DNA from: an uncultured Spirochaetia bacterium
GTDB taxonomy: Bacteria > Spirochaetota > UBA4802 > JAGODF01
Length of the DNA stretch: 13,068 nt
Direction: 5' to 3'
Assembly: GCA_937967705.1 (NCBI GenBank)
Contig: CALCJG010000029.1
Coordinates: 1 to 13,068 of the forward strand
A program made the position numbers and the translations under genes. Below, piece after piece: positions 6,435-12,893 of this stretch (positions are counted from its first letter, which is position 1; each line of letters opens with the position of its first letter). The notes under the pieces are model-generated. The model saw nothing but the letters and a program-made list of their open reading frames with translations. It did not search any database and was not told where the DNA came from.

Positions 6435-7214
6435 TTATCGACCTTTCAGTTTATCCAGATGCCGGTCGATGATCTTCAGCCAGACCTGGTTCTTCTCTAC
6501 GATATCCCCGTATTCCTTTCTCTGCCGGGAATCCCCCCGGAAATGATCCTTGGCCTTTTGCCAGAATTCCATTTCGCTTTTGGCATCTTTATGAGATTCC
6601 TGAAGCTTAACGGCATGGGCGGCGTCTCCTTCTCGGCGGACGATACCCTTTATTACCCCCTTGATATAGCCGTCCGTGCCGGGAACGAGCTGATCCGGCT
6701 GGAACCGTTTGCAGTAAAAAGACTGGGCCTCATCCGGATTGGCCAGACCGGTGGAAAATTTAAACCCGGAGGGCAGATGAACCATGTATTTGCCCATGAA
6801 AGCGGCTTCCCCCTCCTTCAGGGATACATCGGAAAGCTGCATCACTTTTAAAGGGAGATAATACATCTGCTTTACGGCGGATGCCCCGCCGTCCCCCTTT
6901 CCTTTCCCTCTTCTGCTGCAGGCTGCCACGGCGATGTAACGCCCGGGCTTCGCGTTCAGCAGGTAATACTGCCCCTCTCTGGCATAATGGGATCTGATGA
7001 CCTCATTAACGCTTAAATACGATTTATCGCCCTCCTCCAGCCGGATAAAGAGAACCTCCGAGGGACTGTCCGGCTGATACGCCTCGCTGCTGATGACCAG
7101 TGCCATGCCGATCAGAGAGCTCTGCTCGCTTTCGGGAACAGGCGGGGGCGGCACAGTGGCGCAGGCCGCCAGGAGGATTATCAGTAGGATCGGCAGTGTT
7201 CTTATGGGTTTCAT
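6435..7214 (-). CDS. Putative lipoprotein of unknown function
   Basis: Starting at ATG 7214, the 259-aa product opens with a typical lipoprotein signal: basic n-region (MKPIRT), hydrophobic core (LPILLIILL) and lipobox LAAC with the lipidated Cys at residue 18, followed by a Pro-rich linker (PPPPVPES). The frame can be extended 14 codons upstream to 7256, but that adds a polar stretch in front of the signal and has no better ribosome site. The start at 7214 has only a weak AAGG about 16 nt upstream. The mature part looks like a beta-rich domain to about residue 190 (LFIRLEEGDKSYLSV, YYLLNAKPGRYIAVAA), then a highly charged, probably helical C-terminus. I do not recognise a family. It is predicted to sit in the cell envelope, and it is monocistronic as far as can be seen. 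Confidence 0.8.
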   Translation of the reverse strand: MKPIRTLPILLIILLAACATVPPPPVPESEQSSLIGMALVISSEAYQPDSPSEVLFIRLEEGDKSYLSVNEVIRSHYAREGQYYLLNAKPGRYIAVAACSRRGKGKGDGGASAVKQMYYLPLKVMQLSDVSLKEGEAAFMGKYMVHLPSGFKFSTGLANPDEAQSFYCKRFQPDQLVPGTDGYIKGVIKGIVRREGDAAHAVKLQESHKDAKSEMEFWQKAKDHFRGDSRQRKEYGDIVEKNQVWLKIIDRHLDKLKGR

Positions 7215-8104
7215 TTTATCAATACATGCCTTATCTTCGACTGGTGGTGATTTCATCTGTCAACAGTAGAAACAGGATTTCGGTTTTCGTACAACCTTTT
7301 TTTAATTACATTGGGGGATGATTTCTATTTTCAGCACAATTGCTTTTGGGGGGATTAATCCTTTGATCAATAAGTACTTCAGGGAGTTTACTTTACTGGT
7401 CCCCTGGGCGGGGGGCTTGTTCCTGAGGAGGAACCTCTTTCGAAGGAGGAGTTTTTAGGCGAAATTCTCTCCTTCACATCCCCACGCTCTCCTCAGTCGC
7501 CTGAGTGCCTGACGCCTAAACTCACCAAACCTGCTTCGCAGGATTTGGTTCAGTGCGATACCCCGACGGCATCCCGCCTGAGTGCTGCAGTAGTGCTGCC
7601 CTTCGCGTTGCAGTTAGGCGACATGTATCCGCCTTCGGCGGATGGTTTTAGGGTCGGGTTGCAATGGGATGTACTCCACCTCCTTGAATATCTAGGAAAT
7701 TACCATCCCTTCAATGCAAAATGTTCCTCGACAGAATGCCTCTATGAAAAATACACTACCCGGGAAGTTAACACCCCCCAGGCAAAAAACCCCTCTTCAG
7801 TGGGCCTTAAAATCTAACAAAATTTTTTTAGTTCCGGATAATTCCCAAACCAAAATTTTAATGCTTTGAACATCTTATTAACCCCGCCGCATCTCTCCCC
7901 CCATAAATATAGACAAAACGACCAAATATTATGTTCAGATATGAATCAACTATGGGAAAGGCATCCCCCCTCCAAGGCGGATCCTTATAGAAACATGAAG
8001 GTGATGCATGGAGAAGAGGGCCCGGGCATGCCTCAGTTTCCTCAGGGGCCTGATAATAAATCATTTTTTCCTTGACACAAAGCAGGTGAAATGGCAATGT
8101 CAAA
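7215..8104. other. Long intergenic region, AT-richer at its flanks
   Basis: About 900 bp separate the lipoprotein gene from the TetR gene, and I see no credible protein gene here. From 7380 to 7660 the stretch is dense in inverted repeats (see the separate entry). Beyond 7700 it is AT-richer and largely featureless. One imperfect inverted repeat pairs TTGCAATGGGATGTA (7659-7673) with the segment at about 7701-7720. TTGACA (8072-8077) could serve as a -35 box for the TetR gene, but only a poor -10 (CAATGT, 8095-8100) follows at 17 bp. The same TTGACA is mirrored by TGTCAA at 8098-8103. Confidence 0.5.
7442..7643. repeat. Cluster of palindromes with attC-like core sites
   Basis: Several inverted repeats are stacked within 200 bp. 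GAAGGAG/CTCCTTC lies at 7442-7448 and 7469-7475. AGTTTTTAGGCG (7450-7461) is opposed by CGCCTAAACT (7513-7522). CTCAG-tcgc-CTGAG lies at 7492-7505. An 11-bp stem with a TTC loop and one bulged A lies at 7524-7549 (A at 7543), and a perfect 7-bp stem with a TTC loop at 7627-7643. The 11-mer CGCCTGAGTGC occurs twice (7498-7508 and 7575-7585). GCCTAAA (7514-7520) and GTTAGGC (7613-7619) resemble the R'' and R' core sites of integron attC sites, 106 bp end to end. The inner L boxes do not pair convincingly, so a non-integron palindromic repeat is just as likely. Confidence 0.5.
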
Positions 8105-8137
8105 AACAGGGAGACCGGTCGGTCTGTTTTCCCTGTT
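8105..8137 (+). promoter_or_regulatory. Palindromic operator of the TetR regulator
   Basis: The inner palindrome is AGACCG-GT-CGGTCT (8112-8125), with 6-bp arms and a 2-bp centre. It is flanked by a second inverted pair, AACAGGG (8105-8111) and CCCTGTT (8131-8137). The site ends 17 bp before the TetR start codon. GACC/GGTC palindromes directly upstream of the gene are the usual autoregulatory sites of TetR proteins, including NemR-like ones. Repression of its own gene and the genes behind it is inferred. Confidence 0.65.
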
Positions 8138-8154
8138 AAACACAACACAAACCT

Positions 8155-8757
8155 ATGACACTGAAAGATCGAATCATCGACGAAGCCCTGAAGCTTTTTT
8201 CCCTCAAAGGGTATGCAAGCACCTCCACCACGGAGATCATCTCCGCTGCCGGGACATCGAAGGGCGGTTTCTACAACCATTTTAAGACGAAGGAGGAGCT
8301 CTTTACCGCCGCCCTCTCGAGAGCCAGGAAGATCTGGCGCGAAAGAAACCTGGCGGGGCTGGATGAGATCGGGAACCCCCTGAAACGGCTGCAAAAGCTC
8401 CTGGAAAACTACCGCGACCTTTACCTTACCGACTCCCATACATTTCCCGGGGGATGCATCTTCGTCACCTTTGCCGTGGAGCTGGCCGGCCAGAACCCGG
8501 AGCTTGCAGCAGAGGTGAACGAGGGCTTCACGAGGCTTCAACGCATGATACAGCGTCTCCTTGATGAGGGAAAGGAAGCGGCATTCACAAAGCCCGAGGC
8601 GGACACGGCCCGGGTGACGGAAATCATCTTCACGGGACTGCTGGGGGCCTGCGTGATCTACAATCTCGACCATTCCCGTAATAACCTGAACACGACCATC
8701 GCATCCCTCATCCTGACGCTGCAGGATATTCAACGCGGAGATGACGTTTCCGTATAA
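8155..8757 (+). CDS. TetR/AcrR-family transcriptional regulator
   Basis: The product is 200 aa, the usual size. The N-terminal DNA-binding domain covers residues about 4-50, with the helix-turn-helix TSTTEIISAAGTSKGGFYNHF near 22-43 followed by KTKEELF. The rest is the all-helical ligand-binding domain. It contains a conserved-looking GGC (Cys101) followed by a hydrophobic strand and AVELAG, a layout that reminds me of NemR/AcuR-type TetR proteins in which a Cys at about this place senses electrophiles; that function is inference. No good ribosome site precedes the ATG, so the message may be leaderless or poorly translated, which suits a repressor. It is followed in the same direction by the reductase gene after 66 bp, and it has a palindromic operator just upstream, so it probably controls itself, the reductase and the crotonase. 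Confidence 0.93.
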   Translation: MTLKDRIIDEALKLFSLKGYASTSTTEIISAAGTSKGGFYNHFKTKEELFTAALSRARKIWRERNLAGLDEIGNPLKRLQKLLENYRDLYLTDSHTFPGGCIFVTFAVELAGQNPELAAEVNEGFTRLQRMIQRLLDEGKEAAFTKPEADTARVTEIIFTGLLGACVIYNLDHSRNNLNTTIASLILTLQDIQRGDDVSV

Positions 8758-8823
8758 CATAGCCGTTAATACGCACCGGTACATTGACATCGCATCATCC
8801 ATTATGACCTATAAGGAGGAATC

Positions 8824-9831
8824 ATGATACAAAAACAGTTCAAGGCCCTTGTCGTACGGGAAAATGAGGATAAATCCTTTATGCGGAAGATCGAGATGCG
8901 GACCATTGATGACCTGCCCGCAGGCGACCTGCTCGTGGAAGTCCACTACTCGTCGCTTAACTACAAGGACATGCTCTCAGCAACAGGCAACCGGGGCGTG
9001 ACGAAAAACTATCCTCACACGCCCGGCATTGACGCGGCGGGAATCGTCGTCTCCTGCGGAGACGGCCCGTTCAAACTGGGTGACGAGGTTATAGTCACGA
9101 GCTACGACCTCGGTATGAACACCTCCGGTGGATTTGGTCAGTACATACGGGTTCCCGCTGCGTGGGCTGTACCAAAACCAGCGGGATTGACGCTTCGTGA
9201 GAGTATGATTTTCGGGACCGCAGGTCTTACCGCTGGTCTCTCTGTACACCGCCTGCTGGGATGGCTGCGCAGTCCCGACCGCGGCCCAATTCTGGTTACA
9301 GGCGCTGCTGGCGGCGTTGGGAGTATAGCGGTCTCCATCCTGTCACACCTCGGCTATTCTATCGCCGCCCTTCAGGGACCGGCGGACGCACCGGACCTGC
9401 TGATTAAGTGCGGCGCCAAATCGATTGTGACTTCAGATGAGGCCGCCGATGTGACCGACCGGCCTCTGCTTAAGGAACGCTTCGCGGGGTGCATCGACAC
9501 GGTGGGGGGACCGGTGCTGACCTACGCCATCAAGTCAACCATAGCGGGGGGGGGTGTTACCTGTTGCGGCAACGTCCTATCACCCGACCTCGCTTTGACA
9601 GTATATCCCTTCATCCTGCGCGGGGTATCCCTCTTCGGTATTGACTCACAGAACTGTCCCATGCCCCTAAGGAGGGAGGTCTGGGGACATCTTGCCGGGG
9701 ATTGGAAGTTCCCCTGGCTTGACGAACTTGCAGATGAGATCGGTCTGGATGGCCTGGAAGATGTATTATCCCTCATGAAGGCCGGACGACACCGCGGAAG
9801 GAACGTTGTCACTCTGAAAGACCGGTCCTGA
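8824..9831 (+). CDS. YhdH/YhfP-family NADPH oxidoreductase (AcuI-like acryloyl-CoA reductase)
   Basis: The product is 335 aa, an MDR protein without zinc ligands. Family marks are SSLNYKDMLSATG (43-55), PHTPGIDAAG (64-73), FGTAGLTAGLSVHRL (130-144), the NADPH-binding VTGAAGGVGS (158-167) and FILRGVSLFGIDS (263-275). The last is close to Bacillus YhfP and E. coli YhdH as I remember them. E. coli YhdH and Rhodobacter AcuI reduce acryloyl-CoA to propionyl-CoA with NADPH; other members are called quinone oxidoreductases, so the substrate here is not certain. AAGGAGG lies 5 nt before the ATG, a strong site. The gene is placed between the TetR regulator and a crotonase. A run of nine G (9546-9554) sits inside the coding sequence at IAGGGVT (residues 240-246). 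Confidence 0.9.
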   Translation: MIQKQFKALVVRENEDKSFMRKIEMRTIDDLPAGDLLVEVHYSSLNYKDMLSATGNRGVTKNYPHTPGIDAAGIVVSCGDGPFKLGDEVIVTSYDLGMNTSGGFGQYIRVPAAWAVPKPAGLTLRESMIFGTAGLTAGLSVHRLLGWLRSPDRGPILVTGAAGGVGSIAVSILSHLGYSIAALQGPADAPDLLIKCGAKSIVTSDEAADVTDRPLLKERFAGCIDTVGGPVLTYAIKSTIAGGGVTCCGNVLSPDLALTVYPFILRGVSLFGIDSQNCPMPLRREVWGHLAGDWKFPWLDELADEIGLDGLEDVLSLMKAGRHRGRNVVTLKDRS

Positions 9832-9837
9832 CCATAG

Positions 9838-9866
9838 ACGCATGAGCCCCGGAGGGACACATGCGT
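9838..9866 (+). other. Hairpin between the reductase and crotonase genes
   Basis: ACGCATG (9838-9844) pairs with CATGCGT (9860-9866), with an inner CCC-cgga-GGG, giving a stem-loop in the 72-bp gap. Only three T follow, so it is not a strong terminator. It may modulate read-through or message stability between the two genes. Confidence 0.35.
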
Positions 9867-9903
9867 TTCGGGTACACGGCAATCCATAACGGGAGGAGAG
9901 TAT

Positions 9904-10716
9904 ATGAACGACGGAAACATCACCCTTGATCGAATTGATAACATCGCGGTAGTCACCCTCGACCGCCCCGACAGGCACCACTCCTTTAACGACAGGATGC
10001 TGACCCTTCTGGAGGAGGTTACCAGGGAACTTCGCAAAGCCACCCCTCGGGCAATCGTCATCACCGGAAGCGGCGACAGGTCTTTTAGCGCGGGTTTCGA
10101 TGTCCAGCCGGACAATCCCATGATGAAACGACTCATCGACGCAGTCACTGCAAAGGACGAGGTCCCGGCGAGAGAGGCCATCAGCAGGATACGGGAGGTC
10201 ATCGACGCTTTCTGCTCGCTCCCTGTGCCGACCATCGCCGCCCTGAACGGAAACGCCTTCGGCGGAGGTGCGGAGCTGGCTGTACGGTGTGACCTCAGGG
10301 TCATGGTCCGGGGTGCCTTTATCTGCTATTCCGAGGTGAGCCTGGGCCTCATGCCGGATCACGGCGGCGGCGCCGCGCTTCCGCGTCTCGTGGGAGCCTC
10401 CAGGGCCGCCGACCTGGTGCTCACAGGACGCCGTGTAGGAGCCGAGGAGGCCCTGTCTATGGGACTGGTAAGCAGGATATGCGAACGCGGCCTTGCGCTC
10501 GGGGAAGCTGTTGCGATGGCCCGGGCCATCGCCGGCAACGGCCCGCAGGCGATCCGCCACTCCCTGGCGCTCCTGCGGGAGAGCAGGAACCGGACCTACA
10601 ACGAGTCCCTGGCCGAGGAATCGGACCGCGCGGTTGCTCTCATCATCTCAGGAGAGTGTTTTCATGGCGTGTCGGCATTCCTTCAGAAGAAGAAACCTGT
10701 GTTTCCCGATATCTGA
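9904..10716 (+). CDS. Enoyl-CoA hydratase/isomerase (crotonase) family protein
   Basis: The product is 270 aa, the usual crotonase length. The oxyanion-hole segments are FSAGFD (61-66) and NGNAFGGG (115-122). Both catalytic glutamates of true hydratases are present: Glu124 in GGAELA and Glu144 in CYSEVSLGL, matching Glu144 and Glu164 of rat enoyl-CoA hydratase. PDHGGGAALPRLVG (151-164) is of the PaaG-like form. It likely adds water across a 2-enoyl-CoA double bond in the cytoplasm, but isomerase or other crotonase chemistry cannot be excluded. GGAGG lies several bases before the ATG. The gene lies behind the AcuI-like reductase, separated by a hairpin. If the reductase handles acryloyl-CoA, this enzyme would fit as the hydratase making 3-hydroxypropionyl-CoA (AcuH-like), an inference from context. 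Confidence 0.9.
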   Translation: MNDGNITLDRIDNIAVVTLDRPDRHHSFNDRMLTLLEEVTRELRKATPRAIVITGSGDRSFSAGFDVQPDNPMMKRLIDAVTAKDEVPAREAISRIREVIDAFCSLPVPTIAALNGNAFGGGAELAVRCDLRVMVRGAFICYSEVSLGLMPDHGGGAALPRLVGASRAADLVLTGRRVGAEEALSMGLVSRICERGLALGEAVAMARAIAGNGPQAIRHSLALLRESRNRTYNESLAEESDRAVALIISGECFHGVSAFLQKKKPVFPDI

Positions 10717-10975
10717 GGCGTGACCGATCTCTTCCTTTTGCATCGCAAGGCCTTTGTTTATTCCCCATTTTGTCCGAGTCAAGCAAGCGGCAGCAATCTT
10801 ACCGTTGAGCGCAGCAGATCCAGAGAATAGGATCTCCCGAAGCAGGGGTTGCACGAAATGCGTTCCTGTTTTTGTAATGTTGATCGATGAACAGCTTTCC
10901 AGCCCGGTACGAGTACAAAATGCCCTTAAACGCTAGAGATTTTGACCAGAACCCACATTCGGGGGATAAGATCGC
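10717..10975. other. Convergent intergenic region
   Basis: This region separates the ends of the crotonase (plus) and DUF2652 (minus) genes, so terminators are expected. On the plus strand a weak stem (TTGC-atc-GCAA with flanking CC/GG, 10734-10750) is followed by the T-rich CCTTTGTTTATT, a poor candidate terminator. AGATCC/GGATCT (10816-10821 and 10830-10835, 8-nt loop) is a perfect inverted repeat without a T-run on either side. No gene is evident. Confidence 0.4.
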
Positions 10976-11743
10976 CTATTCTTCTTTGAGATTTCTCAGA
11001 GGCCGCAACCGGCGGACCTTGAGAGAAACAGGAAGGAGATACTTGGAGAAGACGACACCGACATGCTTCAATTTCTTAAGGCCTCGCATTAATGCGGATT
11101 CCTCCTCATGAAACCGGGCCAGGCAGCGGTCCAGCTCCTCGTCCCGGGAGGGGGGAATGAAGACGAAGGCCTTAACATCCCCCACGTCCTCGTAATTTTC
11201 GCGATGCTCGGTAAAGGGAAGCCTGCAGGGAAAGGTGATCTCCCGGTAGGCTTCCTTAGTCATCAGGATGTATTCCCTAGAGGGCACAGAGTTCTTCAAA
11301 AGACGGTGGACCAGGATGACATCCTGTCCCGCCACCTCCTCGAAGCGGCCTATGCGGTAGAAGAGCGCCATCCCGCTGTGGATGACGGCCTTGATGCGGA
11401 GCTTGTCGGCATTGCGGCAGCCGCCGCAGTTGCAGGAGGCCATGTGTCCCCGGATATCAACAAGGCGGGCATAAAAGACGTCAAAGAAGAGCAGGAGCCT
11501 TTCCCCCACGAAGGCCCTCATGGCGAGGGAAAAATGGTCCAATCCCTCCTCCGTTGCGTAAAGGAATATGGCGTCCCCCTCCAGCTTGGCGACGAACATC
11601 GGCAGCTCCACATGCTTCAGCACCTCCTCCAGCAGCTCGGAGATGATGATCTGGGCATGGGCCAGCGCCCGCTTCTCCTTGGACAGCATGAAGCGGGTAT
11701 AACCGCTGATGTCTAGGATGATAAAAATCGCTTTCTGTTCCAT
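10976..11743 (-). CDS. DUF2652-type protein related to class III nucleotidyl cyclases
   Basis: The product is 255 aa. The N-terminus FIILDISGYTRF (7-18) corresponds to the first metal-binding segment of class III cyclase domains (Asp11), and KLEGDAIFLYA (53-63) to the second (Asp57). A CNCGGC motif (104-109) precedes KAVIHSGMA (118-126), equivalent to the IGIHTG strand. GQDVILVHRLLKN (139-151) corresponds to the GxxVNxAARL segment, but the transition-state Asn is Ile143, although Arg147 is kept. The family pattern with the Cys cluster fits DUF2652 as I remember it. Because a key catalytic residue is missing, real cyclase activity is doubtful; a nucleotide-binding or regulatory role is more likely. 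The C-terminus is basic (LKVRRLRPLRNLK). There is no strong ribosome site before the ATG. It is divergent from the hydrolase gene and has its own promoter. Confidence 0.8.
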   Translation of the reverse strand: MEQKAIFIILDISGYTRFMLSKEKRALAHAQIIISELLEEVLKHVELPMFVAKLEGDAIFLYATEEGLDHFSLAMRAFVGERLLLFFDVFYARLVDIRGHMASCNCGGCRNADKLRIKAVIHSGMALFYRIGRFEEVAGQDVILVHRLLKNSVPSREYILMTKEAYREITFPCRLPFTEHRENYEDVGDVKAFVFIPPSRDEELDRCLARFHEEESALMRGLKKLKHVGVVFSKYLLPVSLKVRRLRPLRNLKEE

Positions 11744-11752
11744 GGATCAAAG

Positions 11753-11767
11753 TCAGGATTATCCTGA
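11753..11767 (-). promoter_or_regulatory. Perfect palindrome in the leader of the DUF2652 gene
   Basis: TCAGGAT-t-ATCCTGA has 7-bp arms and a single central base, and begins 9 bases before the start codon at 11743. It could be an operator or a leader hairpin that limits ribosome access. About one such palindrome is expected by chance per window of this size, so its position is the main argument. Confidence 0.35.
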
Positions 11768-11841
11768 TTCCTATCGCCGTTTTTTTGAATAATGCCCTGT
11801 TTAACCCCGATCCCTGCTGTCTCTCTTAATCATCAGTCCGG

Positions 11842-11880
11842 GAATACCGTATTCTACCCTAACTGAAGACGTCCAGTCAA
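11842..11880 (-). promoter_or_regulatory. Promoter of the DUF2652 gene with overlapping palindromic operator
   Basis: On the minus strand, TTGACT (11875-11880, 5 of 6 to the -35 consensus) is followed after 18 bp by TAGAAT (11851-11856, 5 of 6 to the -10 consensus). The -10 box overlaps the perfect palindrome GAATAC-c-GTATTC (11842-11854). A protein bound there would block RNA polymerase, so repression is a natural inference. Transcription would start near 11844 and give a leader of about 100 nt. Confidence 0.55.
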
Positions 11881-12065
11881 CTGTTTTCTCACGGTTGAAC
11901 ACCGGCCTCCTCCTGTGCCACGGAAAAAAGTGCTTTACTCCCCTTCCCCCTGCTATAGCCCTTCTTTCAGGGACTCATAAACGATACCCGGGTATGGGGG
12001 TCAATCATCAATCATGCCCTGCCGGGAACGGATTGGGATGAGATCAGACACAGGCGGATTTCTTT

Positions 12066-12893
12066 ATGACGGGAAACCTTTTTTTATCCTTTGACGGAAC
12101 GAAAATCGAAGCGGATGTGCTTGCTGCCAATAAACCCCGGGCCGGTGTTCTCTTCTGGCCCTGCATGGGAGGCAGTTTCCAGATGTACCGCTTCCCCCGA
12201 GAAGAATTTCTGAGACGGGGAATCTCCGTGGTCCTCTTCAATCCCCGGGGCCACGGCGCCTCCGGCGGCCAGATGGAGATATCCCTGGCCCTCCGGGACG
12301 TCGATCATCTGTTGGCGAAAAACGGCCTCACCGGACTCCCCTTCGTGGGTATAGGGCACAGCGCCGGGGCCAACGCCCTGCTGCAGTACGCCGCGGATAA
12401 AGAGAGCTTCCTCCGCTTCTTCCTGGTGGCGCCGGTGCTTGACTCCCGCCGCTCCCTGGAGTATCTCTACGCGGAGGGTAATATCCGGGAGTTCAACGAC
12501 ATCCTGGCTCTACGGGCAGGCAAGACAGACGTCATCAGTGAACACCTGAACGACAGCCGCTGGATGGATGGGGATTACTGGAGAGAAATGAACCTGCGGC
12601 GCTATATGGACGGGAAGTCCGGGGAACTGCAGATCGGCTCCTTTCTGGAAAACCTCTTTATCCCGGGGCACAACGCCTTCAACCTGCTCCAAAAGGAGGC
12701 ATCCCGCACGGACATACTCCTGGCGGTGGAGGATCACTGGTATCCCCTGGAGGAGACCCGTGCCAAGGCCCGGGAATACGGCATCTCCCTTCGGGAAATC
12801 AGTCAGGCCCGGGACCATTTCTTCACCCGCGCCTGGCCGCCGGTGTGGGAATACATAATCGGTGAAATCGACAAGCTTCGCCTCCCGGGATAA
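12066..12893 (+). CDS. Alpha/beta-hydrolase fold protein
   Basis: The product is 275 aa and belongs to the alpha/beta hydrolases. The fold reads in order: ADVLAANKPRAGVLFWPCMGG (first strands and oxyanion loop), VVLFNPRGHGASGG (55-68), and the nucleophile elbow GIGHSAG (95-101) with catalytic Ser99. Later come LLLQ-poor helices with many aromatic residues (a likely lid, about 130-210), then ILLAVEDHWYPLEET with Asp223 as probable acid, and ARDHFF with His251 as probable base. It has no signal peptide, so it is cytoplasmic; esterase, thioesterase or lipase-like activity on an unknown substrate is expected. The ribosome site is weak (AGGCGG about 8 nt before the ATG). It is divergent from the DUF2652 gene and has no partner in its own direction inside the window. 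Confidence 0.88.
   Translation: MTGNLFLSFDGTKIEADVLAANKPRAGVLFWPCMGGSFQMYRFPREEFLRRGISVVLFNPRGHGASGGQMEISLALRDVDHLLAKNGLTGLPFVGIGHSAGANALLQYAADKESFLRFFLVAPVLDSRRSLEYLYAEGNIREFNDILALRAGKTDVISEHLNDSRWMDGDYWREMNLRRYMDGKSGELQIGSFLENLFIPGHNAFNLLQKEASRTDILLAVEDHWYPLEETRAKAREYGISLREISQARDHFFTRAWPPVWEYIIGEIDKLRLPG

Larger units (their letters stand above)
11744..12065. other. Divergent intergenic region between DUF2652 and hydrolase genes
   Basis: This 322-bp region holds the promoter and the two palindromes listed separately for the minus-strand gene. For the plus-strand hydrolase no convincing promoter is visible: TATAGC at about 11953 could be a -10 box, but the -35 element before it is poor. No coding frame of interest is present. 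Confidence 0.5.

Noticed and set aside
7545..7817. Open frame of 90 codons on the plus strand in the palindrome region
   Set aside because: It starts inside a hairpin arm and reads through the repeats; no ribosome site and no protein-like character.
7858..8802. Open frame of 314 codons on the minus strand
   Set aside because: It covers the TetR gene on the opposite strand, has no recognisable domain, and its composition is what the reverse of a GC-rich gene gives. The TetR reading has a clear helix-turn-helix and an operator.
9522..10304. Open frame of 260 codons on the minus strand
   Set aside because: Antisense to the reductase and crotonase genes, both of which have full family motifs; the product is rich in Ser/Arg and low complexity.
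9766..10560. Open frame of 264 codons on the minus strand
   Set aside because: Antisense to the crotonase, with no ribosome site and no recognisable domain.
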